A stretch of 64,000 bases of DNA from Vibrio sp. 99-8-1 (GCF_013114595.1 NZ_VTXE01000002.1:1-64000); one strand, 5' to 3'. Numbered from the stretch's first letter, positions 17,907-28,206 are shown. The notes: generated from the letters alone by a model not told the origin. A program made the numbers and translations.

Positions 17907-20156
17907 ATGTTAACTCAACTAAGGGACATAGTTGAAAAAGTCTCAAAGCTTGATGATGTTCATCAAGCTTTGAAGCTATTGGTGCAAGAAACATGTAAAG
18001 CCGTTCAAACCGAATGCTGCACAGTTTACTTGGCTAATGATGAAAAGAACCGTCTTGAGCTAATGGCGACTCAAGGGTTAAAAGTTAAAAAGAGACACTT
18101 CTTTGTAAAATATCAAGATGGTTTGGTGGGTTTGGTTCGACGTAACGCAGAACCGTTAAACTTGGCAGAAGCGGCTAAACATCCTGAATTTAAACTCTTT
18201 CCACAGCTGGGGGAGGAGATCTACAACTCCTTTCTTGGAACCCCTATTATCTACCGCAAGCAAGTCCTTGGGGTACTGGTTATTCAGCAGCAATCCCCCC
18301 GTTTATTTAACGAAATGGAAGAGTCGTTCCTTGTTACTCTCGCGGCTCAGATAGCGGTCATTATTGCTCATGCTCAAGGCCAAGGTCAGTGGCTGTTAAA
18401 TAAAAAAAGAACCGAGATCATTACAGGCATTGGGGCATCTCCGGGAGTGGCAGTAGGGGAGTTTTGGTGGGACAACACCCAACCTGAGTTATCCGATGTA
18501 TACCCTGCATCTGCCCTTGATGTCTCTCAAGAGCAAGAGTGGCTAATGTTGGCGATTGAAAATGCGATTGCCGATTTTCGACGAATGCGGAAAAAACTGG
18601 ATAGTGAGCTTAATAAAGATGCGCTCGCTATTTTTGATCTGTTTACGCACTTATTGAATGATCCAATGTTACGGGCTGATTTAAAAGATCAGATTAACAA
18701 GGGAGACAGAGCAGATTGGGCATTGAGACAGGTGGTCGAAGCCTACTCTAACCGCTTTGCCAAAATGTCTGACGTTTATATGCGTGAACGTGCGCAGGAC
18801 ATTCGAGAACTTGGACAGCGTTTACTCTACTTTTTACACAACTCTGAGGTGAGTACTCTAGAGCTTCAGCAACCGATTATCTTGGTCGTAAGGGAACTAA
18901 CGGCCTCGCTTTTAGCGGGCATACCAAAAGAGAAATTACTCGCGGTTGTCTCGCTAGAGGGGGCGGCTAACTCTCATGCTGCTATTTTGTCTCGTGCTCT
19001 TGGAGTGCCCGCAATCATGGGAGCGACCTTTACACCTGAGTCAATTCAAGGCAAACGGGGGATTGTAAATGGTTATAGTGGCGAGATTGTTGTAGAGCCA
19101 AACAAAACGTTGCTTAAAGAGTATATTAGCCTGCAACAAGAAGAACATGAATTATCGGAGTTAGTTGAAGGTGAAATTTCTCAAGCGGCTTGCACTAAAG
19201 ATAACTGCCAAGTCGAAGTATTATTGAATGCGGGTTTAAGTGCTGATGCGAACATTGCGATCAACAAAGGCGTTGACGGTGTTGGCTTATATAGAACAGA
19301 AATCTCCTTTTTATTGCAGCACGGCTTTCCTTCTGAAGAAGAGCAGGCTTCCCGATATCGGAGCATATTGTCGAGTTACCCAGATAAAAAAGTAGTGATG
19401 CGTACTCTAGATATTGGTGGAGATAAGCCGTTACCTTATCTTCCTATTGAGGAAGACAATCCATTTTTGGGTTGGCGGGGCATCCGTTTCACCCTTGATC
19501 ACCCTGATATTTTTTTGGTGCAACTTAGAGCAATGCTGAAAGCCAGTGTTGGTATCGATAATCTCAGAATTTTATTGCCAATGATTGCTAGCTGTCAGGA
19601 GTTGGATGATGCGCTGCTTTTGCTTAATCAAGCTTATATCGAAGTTAAAAAGATAGAGCCTAAGGTTGTTAGACCTGAAGTCGGAATCATGGTAGAAGTG
19701 CCTTCGATGTTGTATTTATTGCCATTACTCGCCAACAAGGTTGATTATGTATCAGTGGGGAGTAACGATTTAACACAATATTTACTGGCCGTTGATCGGA
19801 ATAACGCCCGAGTTGCTAGTATTTATGAACCCATTCATCCTGCGGTGATAATGGCGTTAAAACAGATACAACAAACCTGTCAGCAATATCGCTTACCTGT
19901 TAGCGTGTGTGGTGAGTTAGCGGGTGATCCTATCGGCGCATTGTTGCTTGTTGGTCTCGGGTATCGCTCACTAAGTATGAATACCGCGAACGTGGCTAGA
20001 GTTAAGTACTTGCTTAGGAAGGTAGACTCTAAGCAGTTAGAAACGTTAACGGCCAAAGCGTTGGGTCAGCCTTATAGCAGTGAAATATATAAAATGATGG
20101 TCGAATACTTGGAAAGCAAGCAGCTTGCCGGGTTTGTTCGAGCAGGTAAAAAATAG
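17907..20156 (+). CDS. ptsP: Phosphoenolpyruvate-protein phosphotransferase PtsP (enzyme I-Ntr)
   Basis: PtsP is the first enzyme of the nitrogen-related phosphotransferase chain, passing phosphate from PEP to NPr and then to EIIA-Ntr. The 749 residues comprise an N-terminal GAF domain (about 1-160), a linker helix, the phosphohistidine domain with the active His in AANSHAAILSRALGVP (about 352-367), and the PEP-binding TIM barrel with LYRTEISFLL, GIRFTLDHPD and SVGSNDLTQYLLAVDR. In Vibrio relatives this branch affects nitrogen and biofilm control. The other members (ptsN, npr) are not in this window. It follows rppH directly. Confidence 0.96.
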   Translation: MLTQLRDIVEKVSKLDDVHQALKLLVQETCKAVQTECCTVYLANDEKNRLELMATQGLKVKKRHFFVKYQDGLVGLVRRNAEPLNLAEAAKHPEFKLFPQLGEEIYNSFLGTPIIYRKQVLGVLVIQQQSPRLFNEMEESFLVTLAAQIAVIIAHAQGQGQWLLNKKRTEIITGIGASPGVAVGEFWWDNTQPELSDVYPASALDVSQEQEWLMLAIENAIADFRRMRKKLDSELNKDALAIFDLFTHLLNDPMLRADLKDQINKGDRADWALRQVVEAYSNRFAKMSDVYMRERAQDIRELGQRLLYFLHNSEVSTLELQQPIILVVRELTASLLAGIPKEKLLAVVSLEGAANSHAAILSRALGVPAIMGATFTPESIQGKRGIVNGYSGEIVVEPNKTLLKEYISLQQEEHELSELVEGEISQAACTKDNCQVEVLLNAGLSADANIAINKGVDGVGLYRTEISFLLQHGFPSEEEQASRYRSILSSYPDKKVVMRTLDIGGDKPLPYLPIEEDNPFLGWRGIRFTLDHPDIFLVQLRAMLKASVGIDNLRILLPMIASCQELDDALLLLNQAYIEVKKIEPKVVRPEVGIMVEVPSMLYLLPLLANKVDYVSVGSNDLTQYLLAVDRNNARVASIYEPIHPAVIMALKQIQQTCQQYRLPVSVCGELAGDPIGALLLVGLGYRSLSMNTANVARVKYLLRKVDSKQLETLTAKALGQPYSSEIYKMMVEYLESKQLAGFVRAGKK

Positions 20157-20164
20157 AGGCGATT

Positions 20165-20959
20165 TTGAATTACGAATTACTTATATCTTTGCTGTTACTA
20201 GGCAGCTTTGTTGGTGTGATGGCGGGACTGTTAGGTATTGGTGGCGGTCTAATTGTTGTTCCTGCCCTTTTGGTACTGCTCCCTAAAGCCGGTATATCGG
20301 CTGACGTAGTAATGCATATCGCTTTGGCTACATCCCTTGCTTCCATCATCATTACCTCTGGCTCTTCCGCTTTAAACCATCTGAAGTTAGGAAATGTAGA
20401 TGTCTTTGTGATCAAGTGGCTACTGCCTGGTGTGGTTATTGGCGGCTTGATGGGATCTTACGTAGCGGAGTTAATTCCTAGCGAAAATTTACCGAAGGTG
20501 TTTGGCGTTATCGTACTGTTTTTAGCAGGCCAAATGCTGTTGTCGGTGAAATCAAAGAAAGTTAGAGTAATGCCATCAACGATAATGACCTCTATATCGG
20601 GCTGTTTGATCGGTATAGTGTCAACGCTTGCTGGTATTGGCGGAGGCTCTTTAACTGTGCCTTATTTAAACCGCTATGGTGTAGAAATGCGTAAGGCAAT
20701 CGGCTCTTCTTCTGTCTGTGGTTGTGTTATCGCATTATCGGGGATGGTTGGTTTTATTTGGAATGGATTTGGAGTTAGTCATTTGCCGGACTACAGTATT
20801 GGTTATGTTTATGTTCCGGCCTTGCTTGCTATTGTCTCAACTTCCATTTTTACGACGAAGTTTGGTGCTCGGCTGGCCAGCCGTTTACCCACCGTTCAGC
20901 TTAAGAAAGTGTTTGCGGTATTTTTACTGTTTATAGCAGGAAGAATGTTGTTATCTTAA
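20165..20959 (+). CDS. TSUP (TauE/SafE) family membrane transporter
   Basis: This 264-residue integral membrane protein has about eight hydrophobic segments in two related halves. The halves each carry the family's Gly-rich motif: GLLGIGGGLIVVPALL near the start and STLAGIGGGSLTVPYL in the middle. TSUP proteins export or take up sulfite, sulfoacetate or related organic anions; the substrate here cannot be read from sequence. The start is TTG at 20165 behind GAGG. It lies nine bases after ptsP and upstream of lgt, so it probably belongs to the rppH-ptsP transcript. Confidence 0.88.
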   Translation: MNYELLISLLLLGSFVGVMAGLLGIGGGLIVVPALLVLLPKAGISADVVMHIALATSLASIIITSGSSALNHLKLGNVDVFVIKWLLPGVVIGGLMGSYVAELIPSENLPKVFGVIVLFLAGQMLLSVKSKKVRVMPSTIMTSISGCLIGIVSTLAGIGGGSLTVPYLNRYGVEMRKAIGSSSVCGCVIALSGMVGFIWNGFGVSHLPDYSIGYVYVPALLAIVSTSIFTTKFGARLASRLPTVQLKKVFAVFLLFIAGRMLLS

Positions 20960-21085
20960 TTCATTTCGAGTTCCGAAAAACGAATCGTCAAAGTGCATGC
21001 TCTTGAGCTGTTGCTAGGATGAGTTTATTATCGGGCACCATATTATCAATCCGTATTCATTATGTGATTTAAAGAGAGTTGTTAT

Positions 21086-21892
21086 ATGCCACAAGGCTTT
21101 ATTGAGTTTCCTCAGATTGATCCTGTTCTTGTCTCCATTGGTCCCTTATCGGTACGTTGGTATGGGCTGATGTATCTGTTTGGTTTTTTGTTTGCTATGT
21201 GGTTAGCAAACAGGCGAGCAGATAAGAAAGGAAGCGGATGGACTAGAGAGCAAGTATCAGACTTGCTCTTTCTTGGCTTTTTAGGTGTGGTGATTGGTGG
21301 TCGTGTTGGTTATGTTTTCTTCTACCAGTTTTCAGCATTTTTAGATGATCCTCTGTACCTCTTTAAAGTGTGGACTGGGGGAATGTCATTCCATGGTGGA
21401 TTGTTAGGTGTTATTAGTGCCATGGGCTGGTACGCCTATAAAAATGGACGCACTTTCTTTAATGTCGCTGACTTTATCGCGCCATTGGTGCCATTTGGCT
21501 TAGGTTTAGGTCGACTAGGCAACTTTATGAATGATGAGTTGTGGGGACGAGTGACGGATGTGTCATGGGCAGTCTTGTTTCCTAGTGGGGGCTTCCTTCC
21601 TCGTCACCCCTCCCAGCTTTATGAGTTTGCGTTAGAGGGGGTGTTGTTATTTATTATCTTAAATATCTATATTGGTAAACCACGCCCTGCTGGCGCCGTG
21701 TCAGGCTTATTTATGCTTGGTTATGGTGTATTCCGATTTATCGTAGAGTATTTCCGTGAACCTGATGATCATCTAGGGTTATTTGGTGATTTTATTTCCA
21801 TGGGACAGATTTTATCTTCTCCAATGATTATTTTCGGTGTGCTACTAATCACTTGGGCATATAGAAGTGACAAAAAAGAGGCTAAGCAGTGA
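21086..21892 (+). CDS. lgt: Prolipoprotein diacylglyceryl transferase Lgt
   Basis: Lgt transfers diacylglycerol from phosphatidylglycerol to the lipobox Cys, the first step of lipoprotein maturation in the inner membrane. The 268 residues have seven membrane segments. The HGGL motif is in MSFHGGLLG (about 100), and the signature [14 protein letters not shown] (about 142-155) holds the conserved Arg and Asn-Glu residues. ATG is preceded by AGAG. Its stop overlaps the thyA GTG start by four bases, the lgt-thyA coupling conserved in gammaproteobacteria. Partner enzyme lspA is also in this window. Confidence 0.97.
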   Translation: MPQGFIEFPQIDPVLVSIGPLSVRWYGLMYLFGFLFAMWLANRRADKKGSGWTREQVSDLLFLGFLGVVIGGRVGYVFFYQFSAFLDDPLYLFKVWTGGMSFHGGLLGVISAMGWYAYKNGRTFFNVADFIAPLVPFGLGLGRLGNFMNDELWGRVTDVSWAVLFPSGGFLPRHPSQLYEFALEGVLLFIILNIYIGKPRPAGAVSGLFMLGYGVFRFIVEYFREPDDHLGLFGDFISMGQILSSPMIIFGVLLITWAYRSDKKEAKQ

Positions 21893-22740
21893 AACAGTAT
21901 TTAGATTTATGTCAGCGTATTGTAGATGAAGGTGTTTGGGTTGAAAATGAACGAACCGGTAAACGTTGTTTAACGGTCATTAATGCAGACTTGTCCTATG
22001 ACGTTGCGAACAATCAGTTTCCCTTGGTGACAACCCGTAAAAGTTTCTGGAAAGCTGCAGTAGCCGAACTGCTCGGCTATATCAGAGGTTACGACAATGC
22101 TGAAGATTTTCGTAAGTTAGGTACTAAAACTTGGGATGCCAATGCCAACCTTAATCAAGCTTGGCTGAACAATCCATATCGTCAAGGTGAAGATGATATG
22201 GGTAGAGTCTATGGTGTGCAAGGAAGGGCTTGGTCTAAACCTGATGGTGGCAGTGTCGATCAACTCAAAAATATTGTTAATGACTTAACAAATGGCATTG
22301 ATAATAGAGGTGAGATTTTAAACTTTTATAATCCTGGTGAGTTTCATATGGGGTGCTTGAGACCGTGTATGTACAGCCATCATTTTTCGTTGTTAGGTGA
22401 TACTCTCTATTTAAATAGCACACAACGTTCGTGTGACGTGCCTCTAGGGCTAAATTTTAATATGGTGCAGGTTTATGTGTTTTTAGCGTTAATGGCGCAG
22501 ATAACCGGTCACAAAGCAGGAGTGGCGTACCATAAAATTGTTAACGGCCATATTTATGAGGATCAACTGGACTTAATGCAGAATGTTCAGCTTAAACGTG
22601 AGCCACTCGCTCCGGCGAAATTTAGCATTAACCCAGACATTAAATCACTAGAAGATTTAGAAACATGGGTAACCTTAGATGACTTTGACGTGACGGATTA
22701 CCAGTGTCACGATGCCATTAAGTATCCTTTCTCTGTATAG
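21889..22740 (+). CDS. thyA: Thymidylate synthase ThyA
   Basis: ThyA methylates dUMP to dTMP with methylene-tetrahydrofolate. At 283 residues it is longer than E. coli ThyA (264), as I recall for Vibrio ThyA. The active-site Cys is in [12 protein letters not shown] (about 160-172), where E. coli has LAPCHAFFQ. The dUMP-binding region follows: [13 protein letters not shown], then the HIYEDQLDL segment. It starts at GTG overlapping the lgt stop. A strong intrinsic terminator 52 bases downstream ends the unit. Confidence 0.95.
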   Translation: MKQYLDLCQRIVDEGVWVENERTGKRCLTVINADLSYDVANNQFPLVTTRKSFWKAAVAELLGYIRGYDNAEDFRKLGTKTWDANANLNQAWLNNPYRQGEDDMGRVYGVQGRAWSKPDGGSVDQLKNIVNDLTNGIDNRGEILNFYNPGEFHMGCLRPCMYSHHFSLLGDTLYLNSTQRSCDVPLGLNFNMVQVYVFLALMAQITGHKAGVAYHKIVNGHIYEDQLDLMQNVQLKREPLAPAKFSINPDIKSLEDLETWVTLDDFDVTDYQCHDAIKYPFSV

Positions 22741-22791
22741 CGATTTTAATCACTGAGCTGACAAGGTTAGTATTAACAAGAATCTTTATTG

Positions 22792-22827
22792 AAAAAGCCT
22801 CGTAACGATGAGTTACGAGGCTTTTTT
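22792..22827 (+). terminator. Intrinsic terminator after thyA (usable from both sides)
   Basis: AAAAGCCTCGTAAC and GTTACGAGGCTTTT form a perfect stem with a short loop and T-runs on both strands. It lies between convergent thyA and nptA. Confidence 0.92.
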
Positions 22828-22876
22828 ATCTCTACTTACATCACCTCTGAGAGAGGTGAAAGTCTATGAAAGGGCA

Positions 22877-24022
22877 CTATACAGTTAGAGCTAAGATGGC
22901 TCCCGGCATAATGATAAAGACACAGACAAGGTAAGCAACTACGACAGATTTATTTTCCATCGCTAGATTTGAAATGATATCTGCACCTTTAAGAGGCAAG
23001 TCACGCAAGAACGGAATGCCAAAAATAAAGATAGTGGCTAATACATTGAAAGTTAAGTGGACTAAGGCGATTTGTAGGGCAAATACCGCATACTCACCTG
23101 TGACTGCTGTTGCCGCTAAAAGCGCAGTAATACAGGTGCCTATATTAGAGCCAAGAGTGAATGGGTAGACGTCTTTTACTTTAAGAACACCTGTACCTAC
23201 TAGAGGAACCATTAGGCTCGTGGTGGTAGATGAAGATTGAACCAGAACGGTAACGATAGAACCCGATAGAATACCGTGTAAAGGACCTTTACCAATGGCG
23301 TGCTGTAAAATATCTTTTGCACGACCAACCATCAGTTTCTTCATTAACTTACCCATTACCGTAATCGCTAAGAATACAGTGGCGATACCAATAAAGATAA
23401 GTGCTACGCCACCAGCGACGTCACCAAATGTGCTTAGCGGCTCTTTCAACGCTGAAACAACAGGCTTGGTTATTGGCTTTATAAAGTTGAACCCTTTAAT
23501 GCTCATATCGCCTGTTGCTAGCATAGGAGAGACTAGCCAGTGAGATATTTTCTCTAAAATACCAAACATCATTTCTAAAGGTAGGAAGATCAATACAGCC
23601 AATAGGTTAAAGAAGTCATGTATGGTGGCACTTGCAAAAGCACGTTTAAATTCGTGTTTGCAGCGGAGGTGACCGAGGCTCACTAGGGTATTAGTGACTG
23701 TTGTTCCGATATTTGCACCCATGATCATAGGGATTGCGGTTTCTACCGGAAGTCCACCAGCAACAAGACCAACGATAATAGAGGTAACGGTACTAGAGGA
23801 TTGAATTAATGCTGTGGCGACTAAACCTATCATTAATCCCGCTACAGGATGGGAAGCAAATTCAAATAGTGTTTTTGCTTGTTCACCGGTTGCGAGCTTA
23901 AACCCACTACCAACCATAGAAACAGCCAGCAGTAATAAATAAAGCATGAATACCAAGTTTGCCCAGCGTATCCAATTAGCAGACTTCTTATGCGATGATG
24001 CTGCAGTTGTGGCTTGGTTCAT
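22877..24022 (-). CDS. nptA: Na+/phosphate cotransporter NptA
   Basis: This is a 381-residue type II Na/Pi symporter of the inner membrane. The two inverted halves carry the hallmark repeats QSSSTVTSIIVGL (about 70) and QSSSTTTSLMVPL (about 265), plus GANIGTTVTN and GSNIGTCITAL. It matches V. cholerae NptA in length and place, next to nhaR. NptA of V. cholerae was reported to work best at alkaline pH, and NhaR responds to sodium and pH, so the pairing makes physiological sense. A weak Pho-box-like sequence lies upstream (24262-24279). It is convergent with thyA. Confidence 0.93.
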   Translation of the reverse strand: MNQATTAASSHKKSANWIRWANLVFMLYLLLLAVSMVGSGFKLATGEQAKTLFEFASHPVAGLMIGLVATALIQSSSTVTSIIVGLVAGGLPVETAIPMIMGANIGTTVTNTLVSLGHLRCKHEFKRAFASATIHDFFNLLAVLIFLPLEMMFGILEKISHWLVSPMLATGDMSIKGFNFIKPITKPVVSALKEPLSTFGDVAGGVALIFIGIATVFLAITVMGKLMKKLMVGRAKDILQHAIGKGPLHGILSGSIVTVLVQSSSTTTSLMVPLVGTGVLKVKDVYPFTLGSNIGTCITALLAATAVTGEYAVFALQIALVHLTFNVLATIFIFGIPFLRDLPLKGADIISNLAMENKSVVVAYLVCVFIIMPGAILALTV

Positions 24023-24388
24023 AATTTTTCTCCGAGACCCGATTATTGGTCATTTTGCTTATCTGCTCGGGATAGTAGAGGTTGAATATTTCACTAATAT
24101 GACAGTTTTGTAAAATACCGATAATGATTTATTAAGTGTAGGTAAACGTTTGCCTCTGTGCTTTTTATTTGTAATTTTATGATTTTATTGTGTTTTTTAT
24201 TTTCTGGTGTTCTTTAAATTGATGATTGAAGAGAGCAATTTGACAAAAAAAGTTATTTTTAATGTGACAAAAATGTCATCTAAGATATTTATGTTTCGGT
24301 AAAACTATACTATTGTTTATATCTGCTCGGAAATTCCGAGTTATTTGCCTGTATATCATCAATATATACAGTTTGCATGAGAGGAAAT
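24023..24388. other. Divergent regulatory gap between nptA and nhaR
   Basis: This AT-rich 366-base gap carries both promoters. At 24262-24279 the sequence ATGTGAC-AAAA-ATGTCAT resembles two Pho-box half-sites (10 of 14 positions), and ATGACAG (an exact half-site on the minus strand) lies at 24100-24106. TGACA-AAAA-TGTCA is also a perfect palindrome. No ORF with a ribosome binding site is seen apart from the nhaR start. Confidence 0.45.
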
Positions 24389-25288
24389 ATGTCGCATTTA
24401 AATTACAATCATCTCTACTATTTTTGGATGGTGTGCAAGCAGGGCTCAGTCTCAAAAGCGGCCGATGCTCTCTTTCTCACACCACAAACGGTTACCGGAC
24501 AAATTAAAGCGCTTGAAGAACGAATCAATGGCAAATTAACTAAGCGTAATGGTCGTAATGTTGAACCAACAGAGCTCGGACAGCTTATTTATAAGTATGC
24601 TGATCGTATGTTTGGCCTCAGCTATGAAATGCTTGATATCGTAAATTATAGTCAGCGCTCAAATCTATTGTTTGATGTCGGAGTAGCAGATGCTTTATCT
24701 AAGCGGTTAGTCAGTAAGGTATTAATGAACACCATACCGGAAGATGGAAGCATTCATTTACGCTGTTTTGAATCAACCCATGAACTGTTGTTAGAGCAGC
24801 TATCTCAACATAAGCTGGATATGATCTTATCCGACTGTCCAATCGACTCTAGCCAATTGCCCGGTTTATATAGTAAGAAGCTTGGTGAGTGCTCACTTAG
24901 CTTTTATTACTCTGGCGCGTTAGATAACGTTCAGTTTCCTGAAATCTTGGAGCAAAAAAAGTTGTTGCTGCCTGGTAGCCGAACATCAATGGGGCGAAAA
25001 GTTTCAGCTTGGTTTGATCGGCAAGGCATTCAGCCTAATATTTTGGGGGAGTTTGATGATGTTGCGCTGATGAAAGCATTTGCCCAATATCATTCGGATG
25101 TTATATATCTTGCTCCTGATCTATATCTGTCGGAACTAAGTAGTAATTATGCGTTCCAACAAATCGGTGAAGCCAAAGAGTTAAAAGAAGAATATTATGT
25201 GATTTTTGCCGAAAGAATGATCCAGCATCCCGCGGTTAAAAATGTTTGTGATGCAGATTTCGGTCATTTGTTTGACCCTATTTTATAG
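24389..25288 (+). CDS. nhaR: Transcriptional activator NhaR (LysR family)
   Basis: NhaR is a LysR-type regulator that responds to Na+ and activates nhaA, and in E. coli also pga. I chose ATG 24389, behind GAGG, because it gives the family N-terminus [13 protein letters not shown]. An in-frame ATG at 24377 would add four residues and lacks a site. The 299 residues match the family. The N-terminal helix-turn-helix is at about 17-40 ([20 protein letters not shown]). The effector domain has [20 protein letters not shown] and ends [13 protein letters not shown]. nhaA is not adjacent; nptA lies divergently instead. Confidence 0.95.
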   Translation: MSHLNYNHLYYFWMVCKQGSVSKAADALFLTPQTVTGQIKALEERINGKLTKRNGRNVEPTELGQLIYKYADRMFGLSYEMLDIVNYSQRSNLLFDVGVADALSKRLVSKVLMNTIPEDGSIHLRCFESTHELLLEQLSQHKLDMILSDCPIDSSQLPGLYSKKLGECSLSFYYSGALDNVQFPEILEQKKLLLPGSRTSMGRKVSAWFDRQGIQPNILGEFDDVALMKAFAQYHSDVIYLAPDLYLSELSSNYAFQQIGEAKELKEEYYVIFAERMIQHPAVKNVCDADFGHLFDPIL

Positions 25289-25490
25289 TAAAGCTCAGTT
25301 TTACAGATTTAGGCCTTATTAGTAGTATGTTATTTGTTAATAGATGTGCATATCTCTTCAATATGACGTTGAATTGTATTACCATTCATAGATCAAATAA
25401 TAACAAATTTATTAATAAGTCAGTATGGCAACTGGCACCTCTATTTATATTATTAGCTCATATAAAATTTAGCTTGTTGGAGGCTATTAG

Positions 25491-25787
25491 ATGAACCTAC
25501 AAGAAATGGAGAAAAACTCCGCTAAGGCAGTTGCCTTATTGAAAGCGATGGCAAATGAAAGACGATTGCAAATATTGTGTATTCTTCATGAGCAAGAACT
25601 TTCTGTAGGTGAGCTCTGTACCATGCTTGAACTTAGTCAATCTGCATTATCTCAACACCTCGCATGGCTGCGTAGAGATGGGCTTGTTGCGACAAGAAAA
25701 GAAGCTCAAACAGTTTATTATTCACTGAGTAGTCACGAAGTGAAAGAGATGATCAAACTGCTGCACGCTTTGTACTGCCCTGCATGA
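25491..25787 (+). CDS. hlyU: HlyU, ArsR-family virulence regulator
   Basis: HlyU is a winged-helix activator or anti-silencer of haemolysin and toxin genes in Vibrio. The 98 residues include the ArsR-type recognition region LELSQSALSQHLAWLRRDGL (about 45-64). The redox cysteines are present at 30 and 96, but the metal-binding cysteines of ArsR are absent. GGAGG lies upstream of the ATG. The flanking order nhaR-hlyU-rpsT matches V. cholerae as I recall it. Its classical target hlyA is not in this window. Confidence 0.92.
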   Translation: MNLQEMEKNSAKAVALLKAMANERRLQILCILHEQELSVGELCTMLELSQSALSQHLAWLRRDGLVATRKEAQTVYYSLSSHEVKEMIKLLHALYCPA

Positions 25788-25877
25788 TATAGAACCACTA
25801 AATCAACTCAATAATACCGATAAAACTAAAAATGGATGATTAGAAAAGAGTGTTATTGGAGTTGATATTTTAGGTAT

Positions 25878-25904
25878 AAAAAAACCGGCGAAAGCCGGTT
25901 TTTT
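25878..25904 (-). terminator. Bidirectional terminator between hlyU and rpsT
   Basis: AAAACCGGC-GAAA-GCCGGTTTT is a perfect stem with a GNRA loop and T-runs on both strands, 25 bases beyond the rpsT stop. Confidence 0.93.
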
Positions 25905-25928
25905 GTTTCAAGTAACTATCTAAGCAGA

Positions 25929-26189
25929 TTAAAGTGCTTTGATTGCCGCGTTGAAACGAGACTTATGACGAGCAGCTTTATTCTTATGAATAAGGCCTTT
26001 AGTCGCCATACGGTCTAGAAGAGGTGTAACTACAGCTAGTGCAGCAGTTGCAGCTTCTTTATCGCCAGCTTCAATAGCTGCGAGTGTTTTTTTCATGTAA
26101 GTGCGCATCATTGAACGACGGCTAGCATTGTGCTGACGACGTTTCTCAGCCTGGATAGCGCGCTTCTTAGCAGATTTACTGTTTGCCAA
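25929..26189 (-). CDS. rpsT: 30S ribosomal protein S20
   Basis: S20 is a basic three-helix protein that binds 16S rRNA early in small-subunit assembly. I chose the TTG codon at 26189, giving [18 protein letters not shown] and 86 residues. E. coli rpsT also starts at UUG, a feature linked to autogenous control of its translation. The frame stays open to ATG 26204, but the extra five residues are not part of the family. GGGAG lies nine bases upstream of the TTG. It is divergent from murJ, with a shortened repeat copy between. Confidence 0.96.
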   Translation of the reverse strand: MANSKSAKKRAIQAEKRRQHNASRRSMMRTYMKKTLAAIEAGDKEAATAALAVVTPLLDRMATKGLIHKNKAARHKSRFNAAIKAL

Positions 26190-26372
26190 GGGTCTAACTC
26201 CCAAAAACTTAGTTCGGTGACAATTTAAGGCGGAGGAATATGCCTCTTTATCGCCGATATGTCAAATGATTTGTGCAAAAACCCAACTAATTCACTCAAA
26301 TTTGGAATAGTAAGGTTAACGCGGTTAAGATGGCGTGGATTCTAACAGCATTTTCAGACCAATGCTATTAAA

Positions 26373-26535
26373 TATACTCAAGTAACTTTAAGGTGTTTGT
26401 TCGGCGAGAATTATTGGCTTCTGGCAAAGGAACGGATTTGAAGGCATAGTCATTCCACAACAAGAATCAGTGGTATAGGACTATGGGTAATAAAGCTCAC
26501 GCTTTGAAAAGGTATCTTCAAGTCATTTGAGTATA
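26373..26535 (-). repeat. MITE-like repeat, copy D (internally deleted)
   Basis: The 163-bp element keeps both ends (TATACTCAAG and CTTGAGTATA-like CATTTGAGTATA) and about 100 bases fewer inside than the 265-bp copies. Its interior matches the reverse complement of copies C and E. It is the most diverged copy, so probably the oldest. It lies 37 bases upstream of murJ, in the rpsT-murJ promoter gap. Confidence 0.85.
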
Positions 26536-26572
26536 TGTATATTGCATTGGTACAGCATTTAAAGAGGTATTT

Positions 26573-28135
26573 GTGAGTAAGCGACTGCTGAAATCAGGCT
26601 TAATAGTTAGCTTGATGACTCTTGTTTCACGTATTCTCGGATTAGTCCGTGATGTAGTAGTAGCAAATTTGATGGGAGCAGGCGCTAGTGCTGATGTTTT
26701 CTTCTTTGCCAATAAAATTCCTAATTTTCTTCGTCGGCTATTTGCGGAAGGGGCATTTTCTCAAGCTTTTGTTCCAGTATTAACCGAATATCACGCTCAG
26801 GGGGATAAGGAAAAGACCAGACAACTTATTGCCCGCGTATCGGGTACGTTAGGCGTTCTGGTGACTATTGTGACGGTTATTGGTGTTGTTGGCTCAGGAG
26901 CAGTGACGGCTCTATTTGGTGCCGGCTGGTTTATAGACTGGTTAAACGATGGCCCATCCGCTGGAAAATTTGAACTGGCTAGCTTTATGTTAAAAATCAC
27001 TTTTCCCTATTTGTGGTTTATTACTTTCGTCGCGCTTTCGGGGGCGATACTGAATACCTTGGGCAAATTTGCTGTCTCCTCTTTTACTCCTGTTTTCTTG
27101 AATGTCATGATCATTGCCTCTGCCTGGTTTATTGCCCCTAACCTGTCACAACCAGAGGTCGGCTTGGCGATAGGCGTCTTTTTAGGAGGCTTAGTCCAGT
27201 TTCTATTTCAAATTCCATTTTTGATTCAGCAAGGGGTGTTGGTTAAGCCGCAATGGGGATGGCGTGATCCCGGTGTAGTGAAGATAAGAACGTTAATGAT
27301 TCCTGCTCTATTTGGCGTATCCGTCAGCCAGATAAACTTACTGTTTGACACCTTCATTGCCAGTTTCTTAGCAACAGGTTCCATCAGTTGGCTCTATTAC
27401 TCTGACCGGTTATTGGAGTTTCCGTTAGGTTTGTTTGGCATCGCTATTGCGACGGTTATATTGCCTGCATTATCAAGAAAGCATGTGGATAATCAGCATC
27501 AAGCATTTAAAAACACCATGGATTGGGGAATTCGCATGGTGCTGTTACTTGGTCTTCCGGCCATGTTAGGTTTGATGGTTTTGGCAAAACCTATGCTGAT
27601 GGTGCTATTTATGCGTGGAGAGTTCACTCCTCATGATGTAAATCAAGCGTCCTTGTCGCTAATTGCTTATGCTGCTGGTTTACTTAATTTCATGCTGATA
27701 AAAGTACTGGCTCCCGGATATTACTCGCGTCAAGATACCAAAACCCCAGTTAAATATGGAATTATAGCGATGGTGTCAAATATGGTCTTTAATGCTATTT
27801 TTGCCTCTTTCTATGGTTATGTGGGGCTGGCGATGGCGACCGCTCTATCTGCTCTGGTAAATATGTCTTTGTTGTATCGAGGTTTGCATAAAGCCAATGT
27901 CTATTGCGTTACTAAGCAGACCGTTGTTTTTACAGCAAAATTGATTGTTTCTGGTGCCGCTATGGTTGCCGCACTTTTGTGGCAGTTACCAGAAATGTCT
28001 CAGTGGCTAAGTTGGAACATAATGGAGCGTGTCATGATGCTCGCTACGCTTATCGGTTTTGGTGGGCTAGTTTATGTTGTAACCGCGCTAATATCAGGTA
28101 TCCGCTTAAATCATTTAAAAGCAGTTACGGACTAA
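26573..28135 (+). CDS. murJ: Lipid II flippase MurJ
   Basis: MurJ (MviN) flips lipid II across the inner membrane for peptidoglycan synthesis. The 520 residues contain about 14 hydrophobic segments. The signature N-terminus has LVSRILGLVRDVVVANLMGAG and then NFLRRLFAEGAFSQAFVPV, which carries residues known to matter for transport. Its start is GTG behind AAAGAGG. The gene precedes ribF by 71 bases, and the ribF-ileS-lspA cluster follows. The upstream region includes a repeat copy, so its promoter lies inside or beyond that repeat. Confidence 0.96.
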   Translation: MSKRLLKSGLIVSLMTLVSRILGLVRDVVVANLMGAGASADVFFFANKIPNFLRRLFAEGAFSQAFVPVLTEYHAQGDKEKTRQLIARVSGTLGVLVTIVTVIGVVGSGAVTALFGAGWFIDWLNDGPSAGKFELASFMLKITFPYLWFITFVALSGAILNTLGKFAVSSFTPVFLNVMIIASAWFIAPNLSQPEVGLAIGVFLGGLVQFLFQIPFLIQQGVLVKPQWGWRDPGVVKIRTLMIPALFGVSVSQINLLFDTFIASFLATGSISWLYYSDRLLEFPLGLFGIAIATVILPALSRKHVDNQHQAFKNTMDWGIRMVLLLGLPAMLGLMVLAKPMLMVLFMRGEFTPHDVNQASLSLIAYAAGLLNFMLIKVLAPGYYSRQDTKTPVKYGIIAMVSNMVFNAIFASFYGYVGLAMATALSALVNMSLLYRGLHKANVYCVTKQTVVFTAKLIVSGAAMVAALLWQLPEMSQWLSWNIMERVMMLATLIGFGGLVYVVTALISGIRLNHLKAVTD

Positions 28136-28206
28136 TACGGATTGGTATATAATCCGTCGGTTTCACACTAAATAAATTAACAATACTGAGTTTATAGCAA
28201 GTTCAA

